From NCBI GenBank assembly GCA_039111635.1, contig JBCAQO010000003.1:1674001-1738000 (forward strand): DNA of 64,000 nucleotides, read 5' to 3'. Made by a program: the position numbers and the translations under genes. Positions 46,973 through 59,577 of the stretch are shown here, one piece after another (the stretch's first letter is position 1; every line of letters begins with the position of its first letter). The notes under the pieces are model-generated. The model was not told where the DNA came from. It saw nothing but the letters and a program-made list of their open reading frames with translations, and did not search any database. Source of the DNA: Heterobasidion occidentale. Lineage: Eukaryota > Basidiomycota > Agaricomycetes > Russulales > Bondarzewiaceae.

Positions 46973-49900
46973 ATGAACCATCTTTTAGAGCCTGTTCGGA
47001 CTAAATTACGCTCTTCTCAGATCCTCACTTCCTTGCCTCAAGTAATTTCCGAACTTGTACAGAATTCTTTGGATGCCAGAGCCAACCAGATAGAAGTCGG
47101 GATAGACTGCGAAGAATGGGAATGTTGGGTAAAAGATAATGGCGCGGGGATCAGCAAGGATGGCTTGTTGATGTTGAGCAAGCGGCTTGAAGCAGGGAGG
47201 TACAGTAAGTTTACTTCCGAAAGCTCGCTGTGATGACAGTATCAGAAGTGCTTTGTCTACCCAGATACTTCGAAGGCGTATACTCCCAATGGTCATGTCA
47301 TGGATAGAAATTTTGGGTTTCGAGGCGAAGGTACGATCTTCCCACTCGCCAGCGCAAAAATCTCTGACCTTGCTCTCTTATAGCGTTGGCGTCCGCCGTG
47401 GACATATCTTGTGTCGAAATATCCACCCGAACCCCAACATCGAAGGAGAGCTGGACTGTCATTCTTAAGGTATCATGCAGCCGATCATCGTTTACAATGA
47501 CTCACAGCGCTCAATACAGAGTGAACAGTGTCTTTATGATGGCCCGTCAGTTCGCTGGCGAAGAGAGACTGCGGGAACGACAGTCTGCCTCCGTGACATC
47601 TTCTACAATGTAGCTTCCTATCCACTCCTCTCTCTCGCCCTCCTCCCACATTAACAACGTAATATCTAGCTTCCTATTCGTCGTTCCACACATTCGTCAT
47701 CTTCCAAAACGTTATCATTGATTCGCAAAGACATAGAGATGCTCGCACTGGTGTTCCCTGAAGTATCCTTCTCTCTCGACGACATACACAGCACTAAACA
47801 GGGACGACTAGGGGAGGGACGAATTACCACCATACCTAAGGTACGTACAACATGGTTCACGCTTTGCATATTCACCTATATCAAGAACCATTTAGACCTT
47901 TTCAACGCTGTCATCTTTTCGCCATATATTTGGAAAAGCTCTTGCCACGGTACGCTCATATCTCACATGACTAGATTGTTTGCTCAATATGTCAGTAATA
48001 GCATGTCGATGAAATCGATGTCACGGACGGTGAAATGTCGATTCGGGGCTTCATCAGTCTAGATGGTGCATTATCCAAGGTATGAAATAAGCATCGATCC
48101 ATCGTGTCGTCCCTCTTATTCGAGGTCATGAATATGGCTCCCAGACCCACCAGTATCTCTGTGCGTCTTCAGTGATCTCCTATAAACAATCGACCTAACA
48201 TCTACGAAGATGTGAATCGGCATCCTCTTACGCCTAGTCATTTGCATCGTAAAATAGATGACGAGTTCGCAAATAGTTATTTTGCACAGCATGTACGCTT
48301 CCCATCCATTTCATTCGCTTACCGCAATGAGCGAACAATCGTTTCAGGCATTTGATGAATCAGGCAAGACCAGTTTGCCCTTATCTGGTAAGGACTCTCA
48401 CTGTGCAAATTGTGGTGACCAGCTAATGAATACGTCCAGCTGCACGACGCTCTCTCAGGAAATGGGAGAAGAAACCTGTATATGTCCTCGACCTTACTAT
48501 TCCTAGAGGAGATGTAGATAATCTGTTAGAACCAGCCAAAGCAACAGTGCAGTTTCGGGTCTGTCCATCAACCATCCTTCGGCAGTCTGAAGTGCTAATC
48601 GTGCGTATATCTAGAACGAGGTCACTGTAATCAACTTCGTCGCTTCCGTCATACAATCATATCTTGCACGCAACGCCTTCATATCCCAGAATTCTTTTGG
48701 TGCTGTCAATACATCTCCTGGTCCTGGTCCTGCGAAAAGACGCAGAATCAATTTCCCGACGACACTCAAGACGAGAAATACATTATCTACCTCTTGGGCC
48801 CGTAAACACCATAGCATTCATGGCAAACCTATTGTAAGCTACCGACTAGCATCTGCGCCTTTGACTGTCAGGTGCTAATGTTCGTTTAAAATATCTAATA
48901 ATTGTCTCATCTTCAGGCCGACAGTTTATCTGAAAATGTCGTTGATCAAATCAACTGGACAGACCCGAATACTGGGGTCACCTATAACATCGATCCACGA
49001 ACGGGAAACTCGTATGTCCGTGGAAGGTTGAGTGACGGGGCAGGTGACTCTGAGCGACCCGGCTCATGCAATAAGAGAATGATAGTTGACACGCGATGGC
49101 TGAAGGGCAAAGATCAGGGAAGCCGGATCGGCGACAAGGATACTCCACGATGGGTTTTGAACGCTTTGAAGGTAGCGCAATATTTACCCGCTTATGATCA
49201 TCTGCCGTATAGAGAGCTGAGAGGTTGCTTGATTCGATAGATTAATGGAGTATTCACTCCCACTGAACCTCACATACCCGTTGTTTCCCCGAACCTCCCA
49301 CTCATGGTTAGCACGGAGGGTAATACTTTCGTCTCGCTTGCCAGGCAGTCGAAAGGTTTAGAGGAATCCCAGTCGAAACGGAGTCGGTTCTTTGACAGCT
49401 GCCTTCAACCCCGCATTACAGGACGCTTTCGGAGAGATGATTTGTTACGTACAAAAGTCATTGGCCAACTTGACAAGAAATTCATAGCGTGCACCATCGA
49501 TACTCCCCGCGACAGCGCCATGGCTGGGACTAGCAATCAAACCGAGGCCAGCATTTCTTTGATACTCGTTGATCAGCATGCTGCCTCTGAACGCGTCCGC
49601 GTTGAACGGCTCCTCAAAGAACTTTGTCTGGGTTTCCTCGGTACTGATGCTACTGGGGTTCGACGTGTAGAGCTGGCTCCCCCAAAGCCTGTCCTTCTGA
49701 CGAGAACAGAAGCTCAAACGCTGCGAGCAACGCCTAGCATTAGGGAAACCTTACGACGGTGGGGTTTCTCTTTCGCCGATGAAGCCCCACAACATGAAGC
49801 TGAAGAGGCTGCATATCAACAAGTTTGGGTCAAGTGTGTGCCAGAGGTTGTGAGTGAGAAGGTATCTTATCTTTATGAATATGTGGAGAAAAATGAGTTT

Positions 49901-50416
49901 GCTTTACTGATTCATCCTTCAAGCTCATGACATCCGATGAGATGCAGAGGCTGCTAAAGGGATATTTGGCTTCCTGTGAAGCGGATGGTGTCGCTTCCGA
50001 GCCAATCGAAGGCGATTGCGAAGAGAATGTAGACAAATTCTTGTGGCATAAAGCGCTTCGCTCGTGCCCGCGTGAGCTGCTTGATCTAGTCAATTCTAGA
50101 GCATGTCGAGGTGAGAACGCATACGTGTCTGGATATCGATCTTGTTTTAATGTACCTGCATCATAGGTGCCGTTATGTTCAATGACTCGCTCACTTTGGA
50201 GCAATGTGAGCGACTAATTGAACAGCTAGCAGAAACTGTCTATCCATTTCAGTGTGCTCATGGAAGGTAAGTTGTACTCCGCAGAGTGATTAGTCAATAA
50301 CTGAGTAGCGCTTGCGTAGACCATCGTTAATACCTCTTACCACTACATCAACCCGAAGCGAGACTGGGCGACGGGGAGCACACACTGACTGGGAATCATT
50401 TCTTCATGGTTCCTAG
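46973..50416 (+). CDS. MLH3: DNA mismatch repair endonuclease subunit MLH3
   Basis: MutL homologue that pairs with Mlh1 and acts in meiotic crossover resolution and mismatch repair. The GHKL ATPase motifs are intact: LPQVISELVQNSLDA, VKDNGAGISKDG and NFGFRGEALASA. The N-terminal region continues TAGTTVCLRDIFYNLPIRRS. After a long variable linker, the C-terminal endonuclease block shows DQHAASERVRVE, the MLH3 form of DQHA(X)2E(X)4E. It ends with WHKALRSCPRELLDLVNSRA, GAVMFNDSLTLEQCERLI and YPFQCAHGRPSLIPL, which are MLH3-specific ends. The start at 46973 gives MNHLLEPVRTKLRSSQIL. At least eleven short introns; those joining the region 48500-48900 are the least certain. The stop is at 50414-50416. 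Confidence 0.92.
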
Positions 50417-50769
50417 ACGAGAAAGTGAATGAACAGAACAAGAAGGCGGTGTATGCGCATGCCGTGGTTTCAATTACTTTGTGAGTTACATGTGCATGGG
50501 CCGGTCGAAGCCAGTGATTTCCAAGGCCATCGATCTATCGATGCGCAGAATGTGAAGGGTACAGTGATCATAGGCGCTCTCGAGTCACGGGTGGTATTGA
50601 TGTATGACGCATCCGGCACCGATGACATCATAATCCCAGCTTCCTCTTATACCCCTTTGCGCCAATTCAGGCTGTCACCGACTCACAACTACCATCATCA
50701 CTTCACACCATCCAGCCCGCTATAATCCACCCTACATTCATACTTTGATACCAAGTCGCAACGAACGTC
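50417..50769. other. Intergenic region upstream of the Rtc3-like gene
   Basis: About 350 bp. A plus-strand open frame (50429-50725) is present but Arg/His-rich and not conserved in appearance; I treat it as the 5' flank of the next gene. Confidence 0.4.
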
Positions 50770-51372
50770 ATGGGTAAATCGCTCACCAAAGTTGTGTATA
50801 AGCCCGACAACAACTCTACCGAGGTCTTCTTGATCATCGTTAACCCTGTGGAGGTGAGCCTCGATCGATCGCCATCGGCGTGTTCTTCAGTGTTGAATCT
50901 GTTTTCGCGATCCAGTACAAGAAGTGGAAGGAGGGTGGTAAGCATTTTTTGTCGTTCAGGCCCCATTCTACTTTCACTAATATATACTGGTTGTCAAGAC
51001 ACGTGAATAACATCACACGTTCAGATGCACTACAATTGACATGTTGATCGTTGCAGCACCATCCCATTAGTCGAGGTCGTCGATTGTGAGTGTGCTGGAC
51101 ATATACGCTTGACGCGCACTCACTATCGTCCTGCAGCGTTTGAGGTTCTACATTCCAGCCAAGGCGCGCAAGGACTCCTTGGCCGACCGTCGAAACAAGA
51201 GCTCGATAACACCTTTAGCACACATGTCGACACCGAAGTCGTTACGCACATCTTGCGAAATGGCAAGGAGGAGGCAGGAGAAGGGCTTTCAGGAAAGTGG
51301 GGGAGCAAGAATGATACGCACGGGAGTGCTTTTCTCGACAGCAGGGGTGGAAACAGCACGAGTGGCATCTGA
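50770..51372 (+). CDS. RTC3: Rtc3/SBDS-domain protein
   Basis: Small protein related to yeast Rtc3 (YHR087W), which has the fold of the SBDS N-terminal domain and is linked to RNA metabolism and stress. The start ATG at 50770 gives MGKSLTKVVYKPDNNSTEVF and LIIVNPVE. An intron (GTGAGC to ATCCAG) joins to YKKWKEG. The last exon (after CCTGCAG at 51136) encodes FEVLHSSQGAQGLLGRPSKQ, ELDNTFSTHVDTEVVTHILR and NGKEEAGEGLSG, the family hallmarks (SK.Q...FGT and ILRNGK). The middle exon is awkward: a TIPLVEVVD segment is present but not in frame with canonical sites. Splicing to the TTAG at 51070 gives KEGVEVVDSFEV and keeps the gene open. Confidence 0.8.
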
Positions 51373-51858
51373 ATTACCACATGAGCCGCGTTGAGGCTTG
51401 ACCTGACCTCATATCCAATCAGATTCGGTGCTGTGAAGAAGTTGTAACTGCAATTGTATCCATCATAGTCCCTGATCTCGGGCCAGCAAGGTGCTGCGCT
51501 TTCACGTTGCGATACATACTATCAACGCAGAACCTCACGGAGATATTACAGCGACTGTCAAATCGTCTTTATTTTCGAACACATTGGTCAAATCATTTCG
51601 GAATTTCTTTTGCGCCGCCCATGGTCTCCACTCTAGGTTGTATTGAGTTCACCAAAATGAAAATCGACCTGGCTATGACACAGGTACTTCGCAGAGGTTC
51701 TATGATCTCAGTCGTAGATCACTGGTGATGAATGACACAGTACTAAAAAAAACGTGCAAACAATATCCACTATTCAATTCCTTCAGGCTTTCAGACCACG
51801 AGAGCGTGAAGCAGTCGCCGAGTTTCTTCCAGCTATATGCAGTCATAGTACAAAATGG
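51373..51858. other. Intergenic region between the Rtc3-like gene and tRNA-Ser
   Basis: About 490 bp. No protein-coding or repeat feature is supported. Confidence 0.4.
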
Positions 51859-51863
51859 AAAAA
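51859..51863 (-). terminator. RNA polymerase III terminator of tRNA-Ser
   Basis: Five T residues on the minus strand, three bases beyond the tRNA 3' end, as expected for pol III termination. Confidence 0.7.
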
Positions 51864-51865
51864 TG

Positions 51866-51959
51866 CGTCACCTGAGCGATTCGAACACTCGCGGGCAAAG
51901 CCCAACCGCTGATACTGCTCAATAGCAGGCGATCCCGTTAACCACTCCGGCAAAGTGAC
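51866..51959 (-). tRNA. tRNA-Ser (anticodon GCT) with a 12-nt intron
   Basis: Class II tRNA on the minus strand. The acceptor stem GTCACTT pairs with AGGTGAC, followed by discriminator G. The D arm has the 3-bp stem CCG/CGG around GAGTGGTTAA. The anticodon stem ATCGC pairs with GCGGT if a 12-nt intron after position 37 is removed. The loop then reads C-T-GCT-A-A, giving anticodon GCT for AGC/AGT serine codons. A long variable arm (GGGC/GCCC) and the T arm GAGTG-TTCGAAT-CGCTC complete the cloverleaf. The intron position (37/38) is canonical for nuclear tRNA splicing. Confidence 0.9.
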
Positions 51960-52058
51960 CTGGCAGAACTCGCCCTTTTGTATGCTGTAACCGGCTACAT
52001 ACGCGGGACATTTCTTTCGAAGACTCGGGTTTGGTCTGAACTCGATTGCACTTTGGCG

Positions 52059-53406
52059 ATGCCTTACATTTGGCTCGACTGCGACCCGGTAGATTCTTCA
52101 GTTGTTATCCTCAGCGCGTGGATTTTAACATCCTCCGTAGGGCCATGATGATGCCGCTGCAATTCTGCTAGCCATCCATTGTCCAAACGTACAACTTCTT
52201 GGTGTCTCCACGGTATCGATGTGCATTCGCATTCATGCGACTCCCCCTTTGTGACATGTTGTTTCATCAACAATAGGTGCACGGTAATACAGATGCAGAG
52301 AACACTGCGGTCAACGCAGCTCGCTGCTTGTATGCCTTTTCTGCCGAGACGTCCGTGAAGGTCTTTCCGGGTGCTTCAAAGCCTCTTCTTCGGCCTGCCA
52401 GATACGATGCGGAGATTCATGGTATAGACGGGTTAGGTGGGGTCAAGGGTTTTCCTCATTCAGACCAAGAGGAAGTTCAAGCGCGACTATCCAAATGCGA
52501 ACCTAAATACAAAGCTATAGATGCAATCGCGAGGGCCATCCGAGACACATGGAACGGCGGCGCAGGTTCCAAGGTCTCAATCGTAGCAACTGGGCCTTTG
52601 ACGAATATTGCGCTCTTTGTGAGCATATATTCAGAACTTTTGGATGGAGTGGAACAGATTGTGTTCATGGGAGGGGGTGTCGGTGTCGGTAATCGCTCCG
52701 CTGTCGCAGGTACATGACTATGGACTGAATCTACTCTATGCTGCACTGCTGATAGCCTTTACGACAGAATTCAATATTTTGTGTGATCGTGAGTATCTCT
52801 ACACACTGTACTACCAACTCAGCTCATTCCACATACTTCTTCAGCCGAAGCGGCTCAGATCGTTCTTAATACCCCAGTGTCCAAGACGATGATACCTCTC
52901 AACGTCACACATCAAGCCATAGTCACGAACTCCGTTCACACTCGACTACTGTCTCCCAGCGCCGTGTCTGGTACCGAAGGTCGTGTTGAGGCATTCAGTA
53001 ACCTGAGACACAGTCTCTCAACCCTCATCTCGTTCTTCAAGGAAACGTACAGATCTACTTTTGGATTCGAAGACGGTCCACCTCTCCACGATGCCCTTAC
53101 TATTGCATACATATCGAGGCCGCAATTATTCACCTGCAAGAGATACAGAACGGACGTGGAACTGACTGGTCTGCATACCACTGGGGAGACCATTGTTGAC
53201 ATCTGGAATTATAGAGCGTCTGATGATTCTTGGGGTACGACAGGGAAAAATTGCAATGTCGCGGAAGGGCTCGATGTGGGCACCACTTTTTTTCACCATC
53301 GAGTGATTGTCCTGATTTGTTTGGTCAGGTTGCTGCGTTTTTCGAGGTGTTTTTGGAATGCGTCGCTCGATGCGACAGGGTGTCTCCGCTCAATGAAAAC
53401 AATTGA
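52059..53406 (+). CDS. URH1: Inosine-uridine preferring nucleoside hydrolase
   Basis: Hydrolyses ribonucleosides to base and ribose for pyrimidine and purine salvage. The first exon from ATG 52059 encodes MPYIWLDCDP. After a GTAGAT-donor intron comes GHDDAAAILLAIHCPNVQLL, restoring the calcium-binding DxDPGxDD motif. Next are VHGNTDAENTAVNAARCLYA, SIVATGPLTNIALFV, QIVFMGGGVGVG, the EFNILCDPEAAQIVLNTPVS block, IPLNVTHQAIVT and the active-site DGPPLHDALTIAYI with catalytic His-Asp. The last exon encodes VAAFFEVFLECVARCDRVSP with the stop at 53404-53406. Six introns. The family is well known in fungi; exact base preference is not visible. Confidence 0.92.
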
Positions 53407-53523
53407 CCGTGAATCTCAATGCAGGCAGTATCATAAGGGTATATAGAGCAGGGATATATTGAGTAACATTAGGTAGGCGTGTATTGAGCATGGAGTATCC
53501 GTATTCTAGTCCAACAATTTGCT

Positions 53524-56500
53524 TTATGGCCTACCACCGTCGAAAAATATCTTGTTAACGGGGCGATGCGGCCTTGCCCTGCGCTTGCCATCGCGCATGC
53601 TGCGAATGGCCTGGTCCACTTCCCCTCGTCCAACAGAATGCAGGCCTCCCGTACGACCCTGAGAAGCTGGAAAATAGTCCGTTTGTTCTTTGCTTCCCTT
53701 GATCGTCTGAGGGAATGTATGAGGCATCGGAAATGGTGGAAATGGTAAATAAGGCCTTACCAGCTCTTCTGGCTCCTGTTGGTCTACTACGATGCTAGGC
53801 GATGTCACGATGATCTTCGTCTCGGCATCGTGCACCTCCAATGCAGCTTTCTGTAGGCACAACGTCAGTTTAGGACGGAATATATTGAGTGATCAATCAC
53901 CTGCAAGGACGACGAGAAAGCCAAGATGAGGGCAAAGAGATCCTCTGGCTTAGGTGTTTCAGGGGAATCCGGGGCTTCGCCGTAGTAGGCGAGCAAAGAC
54001 CGGAGGTCGATGTCTACTGCAGCTCCCATCTTCTTCATGGCGTCTATACTTTGCGTGTTTTCCCTCACAAAAGGCTAAACCAGCGGTAGGTATTGCAAGA
54101 AATTATTGTCAAAACATACAGAGCTCACCCGCATCACTTGAATAAAATGGTCATTTGTCAGGCGCAGCAGTTCCACATTTCTGACCTCTTCATTGACTTG
54201 GTTGAGACCGTTGGTAAGTGCCAATATCGACGAAGCGATAGTTTGAACTGAGACTGGAATCGAGTCAACAGCAGGATCACCTATCAATCCCGTGTATGAA
54301 ATGTCACCTCGTGCAGCGGCTTCTAGATGCGGCATCTCTTCAATGAAGTTTATCATCATGGAGTCAGTTCGAAGGAGTAAACGAGCAAGGTAATGCAGCA
54401 GAGTTGGGCAATCGGACCCTTTGACCGTTTTCGTTTCCCGCATCTACACAACATCAGTGGCAGACTCGTCAGCAGAGTGCTTTAGTTACCTTCAAGAGGG
54501 CATCTAGCTTGAAGCCTCGCGCACCACCGCGGAAACTCGAACTATTGAGGGCATTGCCGATAGCGAGGACAGCCTGGAGAAACCATAAGTGGGAGGAATA
54601 TACACAGGTAAGAAAGACCGACTTGAAGAACACCTTTGAATCTGATTGACGACCGCACTTCACGGGATGCACTGCGAAGAATGTTCAGTTCCGGTCTGAT
54701 TTCTTCGATCTCCAATTCCAGACGTCGCCTGAAGATCATGCACTCCAGACGCTCTGACAGTCGAGGGATAGTCATAATCTATGGGGAGGCATGAAGCGTA
54801 AGTTCAGATGGAAGGGGACCGCTTATGTACCTGGTGAAAGTATTGGTCGGCCTTTGCAAGCTTTGCGATGTCATCAAACCCCCTAAGCCTAGTGATTTCT
54901 TCGGATGTCGGAAGTTGTTTGCTGATGGCTTTCAAGTCGTCAGTCGATAACTTCGCATCATCAACGTCCAATAACGCCTTGCGAATCTCCGGAAGCCCCA
55001 TCTTGATTCTGGAAAGCATAATAGCTATGGCGAGATGAGAGATCATGGCAAGTAGAATAAGCTAGGAGCTCACCAACGTGATTGGCACGAGTGATGTCCA
55101 GAAGCGTTGTTATTGACTGTTTCCCCGCCTTATGCTCTGATACAGGAATTAGTGTTGGGCTCATGTTGTCCATAGCAAAAGTATTTTCGAGATCATCCAT
55201 GTGAAAAGTAGGTACGGAAGAAAGCTCATTCCACACGCTAGATGTAAGATTGGTAGACTCTAGCTTGTTCCAGAAGAAAGGTTTGAGGCGCTTCGAAACG
55301 ACTGCTTTAGGTTTAGGCGTTCGGAACGCGCTAGGTGGTGGAGGGGGTGGCGGCGGTGCAGGAGATCGCGGGGAACCCGAAACACCCAAAGGAGAAGATG
55401 GAAATGGCGGCGGCGGCGGCGGAGGAGGAGGTGGTGGTGGTGGTGGTGGAGGAGGAGAAGAAGAAGAAGGAGGGGGACCTGTCGTAGGTATATGAGAAAT
55501 ATAGGGAAGGTTGACAGTGGAGGCCCGCATCCCTGGTGGCGGCGGCGGAGGCGGAGGCGGAGGCGGAGGCGGAGGCGGCGGAGCAGGGGCAGGGGCAAGT
55601 GGTGGTGGTGGTGGTGGTGACGGCGGCGGCGGCGATGATGACGATGGTCGCGAATCAGAGGCGATAGCGTTTACAGTCTGAGGCAGGACGAGTGAACCAG
55701 CAGCTCCGGTTGGCTTTGGAGGTGGAAGTGGAGGCAGAGCTAGAGGACGAGTCGGAGGTGGGGGCGGTGCCGGGGGAGCAACTGAAGATTTAAAATCCCC
55801 CTCTGTGATGAAACGAGGTTTGGCAGCCAACTGGACCTTGAGTTCAGCATTTTCCTTCAACAAAGATGAGACTTCTTCATCTTTTTGGGTGAGGCTTTCG
55901 ATTGTTCGAGCAGCCATTTGTTGCGCATCCACATCTGCGTCTGAGTCTCGGCTCTCTTGTTTCGATTTAAATCGAGAATAGACCGACTCCAGTGCACGTT
56001 TGAGATACGACCCCTCTTTGTCTTTCGCAATTAACGAGCTTTCGAGTTCGCTGACCTGAGAATATTCAAAATGAATTCTATGAGCATGCCTGAGATGCTG
56101 ACCTTGATCTTAAACTGTGCAATTTCGTCCATCAGACTATTCCACTTTGCCTTTTCACGATCTCGTTTGATACGCTCATCCTGTTACTGCGCTGAGGGAT
56201 GAACTTTGTGGGAGTTTTGTCAATGGACGCTCACCTGCTCCCTTCCCTCACTTGGATTCTGTGCTTTGAGCTTGTCCAGCTCCGACTGCAATTGTAAAAC
56301 TTGCTTTTCCTTCTGAACAAGCCGCTGAACGAGGCCCTGAAAATTCTGATTGGTGATGATAAGATCAGAGTTTGAGCCAAGCTGGGAGAGAGAACTGACC
56401 TCTTGTGCATGTGGAGAAGAGACGCTCGGAGGAGAGGACTTCAATGTATTGAGTTCAGCAGTCCGCTGATGAAGCTCATCGCGAAGGACGACACGCTGTA

Positions 56501-59500
56501 GAATCGATGAATTAGTACTTCTGAGCAATTGCCAGCTGGCAGTGGTGTGTCAGAGTAGTCCATCAATGTACCCACTCTAGCAACAAAAGAATAAGAGAAC
56601 ATACGAGGAACTCACCTCTCTGGTTAACTCTTCGATTTCATTGTGCAGATTCTCTAATATTTGCTCAAAAACGATGCCAGAATCTCGAATTGTAGCGTCC
56701 TTGTCATCGATGGACTGGCCGGTGATGTGTTGTATAGAAATGGCAAAGTCCTTCAGGAGAAGCTGCCAACTTTCGTCGCTGTGACATATGAGATCAGATT
56801 TGGTTCGAATAGAGAAGAATGTGCCATACAAGCCTTGAACAGAAATCATTTGCTTCACAAAAGCAGCTGAAACCGCTATCAACTTTGTCTTAAGTTGGCT
56901 AGCATCTGAATGTAAGCGATGCACACGAAAGCTAGATGCGAGCACCTACATATCCATCTCTCTTTTCAAAATGACTACATAATCCTTTAAAATATCGACG
57001 ATCTTTGGATGAACATCATCATGTTGCTTAGAGAGAGAGACTAATTCTTCAACAATAGCCTCTGAATCGGAGATTGATCGTTCATGTCCGCGTTCCATGA
57101 GGCTTACGACTCTTTCTCGCATGTCTTCCTCGTCTTCGAATTTCTCTTCTGTATAGACATCGAGTTGCGTTACCATCATATCTGGTGGCTTGATGTATCG
57201 AAGTGTCTGCACGTGAAACGTGAGCAATTGCCTGACACTGACTTCCTTCTTAGCACTTACAACGATCACTTCATTGAGGCCGCGCCGTCCAAATTCCTCT
57301 CGAAGAAGGATACGTTCTTCGAGAGATTCAGGGCAGTTTGTGAGAGCGTTGACAAGTACCATTGAAGCTGTGCGAGCTTCCCATGCACCGTTGTGTTCGG
57401 TACGGCGGTCGAAAGTCAAGTCACTTCCGCTGCTGTCGGTATCTGTCAATGACAGCCGCAAGGAAGATATGAGATCTTCAAAGCGGAAGGCTTCATCGAA
57501 GGCGACTCTATAATCCGACATAGCCGCAAGGACCGCTTTGTGACCGTCCGGCAGAGAGAGAACGCATATCGCAGCGAGAAGGTCAGAGACTAGGGAGCGA
57601 AGCTTGAAGGAAGAATGATGAAGGGAATAGGCGATGTGTGTCACAATAGTGGGCGAAGATAGCACTTGCTCAAACCCCGCCTGAAGAAGCAATTCAACTC
57701 TGATATCCCTCAGATATAAATGTGTCCATACCTCAGTATTGAGAAGTACTCTCAAACATTTGATCAACTCGAGCAAAACTGACTCTTCGACGTCGCTTAA
57801 TACCTTTCTCTTGCCGCCTTTAGAAACAAGTCTGGCCAGTACACTCCCCAATACCTGGAGTCCGGTCTCTTCTTCTACGAACTCGTTGATCCACGCCATA
57901 TTAGCCGTGGACAAGTGGATGCGCAAGGAAATCAAGTGCTTCACTAGCTTGGTGTCCATCGCCCTGCCCAACCGGATGACATCTACGTACCACTTGGGGG
58001 TCTGGTCTTCTTTCAGTGACATTGAGCCCTTATCCCCACCTGCCGACCTGAACCAACTGGACCAAAGGCCGCCAGTGGTCTGCGGTTGAAGTGGCTGCGC
58101 TTCCTCTACTGCCTTGTTAGCCTGAGCGATTCGCGTAAGCATGCTGGTAGCGCCAGATGGACCGTAAGTAGCAGAGAACGATGGCTGTTGCGTCGCCGAT
58201 GTCCGCGCTTTCGAGAGGGACGCCATACGAGGTAACCGATGTTGCTCGAATAGATATCTCTTTCGATCTGACGGTAGATGTTGCATCGCGTCTCGCTGAG
58301 GCCCCTTCAGACCCAGATCGTTCTATGAATGCTTGAGTGACTAAGAACGAAACGATCGTGTATTATTCACATACCAGCATCTCCTCAAAGTCTTGAGTAT
58401 CGAGACCTTCATCACCGATGACATCGTCTCTTCGACTAGTGCCAGTTCCTGCATTCGACGTGCGTCGAACGAGGGTAGGTTCACTCACACTTGGAGTCAT
58501 CACGGCGTCCGCCTTCGTAGGCGATGTAGGTGTGGCAGGACGAACCCAGCCCTCGAAAATACTGGAGAACCGACTTGGGGATAAAGAGCTTCTCCAATCC
58601 GACTGACCACTTGCAACTGGCTGAGGTGATGAATTGTCTTTCTTCTTGGCTGTTCCCTCGTCTTCGTCCTCAGAGGAAAAGGGATCTTGAACCTTTTTCA
58701 AAGTTGATACTGAAGGTTCAAGAGTTACCGAAGACAGAGATCGGGATTTGGAACGACGATACCACTCGTCGGGAACGATGTAACGGAAGGTTCTCTTCGC
58801 GTTCGCAGTGAAAAGACTGGGGATGTTTGGTGTGTCCAGAACCACGGAAATTACGGAACTTCCAGACAATCTCGACGATTCTGATGGTAGATTTCAATAT
58901 GATACTGACTTACACACTGAGACGCGTAGAACAAATCTCACTTTCTGCATCGCCCTCGTTCCAGACCTCTTCCAGAGCGTACTCTAGTGTACCTCCACCG
59001 GGAACAGGAAGCGACTTTGTTAGTCCAAGCTCCTCAGCTACAGCATCGATCGTATCTTGCACTGTACTAAACCTCGACACGAAGGATTTGAAGTGAAACC
59101 CATCGTGTATTTCTGGTACACGGAGGAAGGTCACGGTCAAGGACAGAGCTGGGTGGAAGGACACGAGTCGGAGGGAGGGAGAATGAAGGTGCGATGTCAA
59201 TGCGAAAGTCGAGAATTGACGTTCGGAGGATGGATCTGAAGGTGCGTTGTTCATGAAAAGCGCAACTGGTGTCGATGGAGGCGCTATACCTGTGGAAGGT
59301 TGGGCATCAGTGAAGGGAATGCAAATGATGACTTGACCTTACCGTCGCCCAAAGATTCTAGCTCTTCCTCTTCCCATCGACGACCATGTTTCTCTGTTCG
59401 AATTCTCTGAATCCCCCACCCATGTGGGTGAAGATCCCCAAGGACGTCCGTTGTCACCTCATGAAGGGCAGTGAGACGCTCAATCACGTCCTGAATGGTG

Positions 59501-59577
59501 CTATCGGAATTGACGGACACAAAGTGAAGGGACCCGGAAGGAAGGACAGTCGGTACAATCAAAGGATCGTTTGCCAT
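53524..59577 (-). CDS. Formin (diaphanous type) with an extra N-terminal region
   Basis: Nucleates and elongates actin filaments for polarised growth and cytokinesis. The start ATG at 59577 gives MANDPLIVPTVLPSGSLHFV. The first 350 or so residues contain two beta-rich segments that look like RA/ubiquitin-like folds (LHFVSVNSDSTIQDVIERLT and LSLTVTFLRVPEIHDGFHFK), then SSVISVVLDTPNIPSLFTAN. A GBD/FH3 armadillo region follows (WYVDVIRLGRAMDTKLVKHL to YIKPPDMMVTQLDVYTEE). A coiled coil, then a proline-rich FH1 (about 55330-55780) and an FH2 domain starting FFWNKLESTNLTSSVWNELS and including LDITRANHVG come next. The C-terminus GEVDQAIRSMRDGKRRARPH resembles a DAD autoinhibitory tail. The total is about 1,700 residues with about 15 introns. 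Confidence 0.92.
55330..55780 (-). repeat. Trinucleotide-rich FH1 polyproline region
   Basis: Long runs of GGC, GGT and GGA on the plus strand (CCN on the minus) encode several blocks of 7 or more consecutive prolines that bind profilin. The runs make poly-Gly and poly-His-type shadow frames in other readings. Confidence 0.9.

Noticed and set aside
55250..55598. Poly-Gly (plus strand) and Leu/His/Arg-rich (minus strand) frames over the formin FH1 region
   Set aside because: They are shadows of the CCN proline codons. The minus-strand formin frame alone has conserved domains on both sides.
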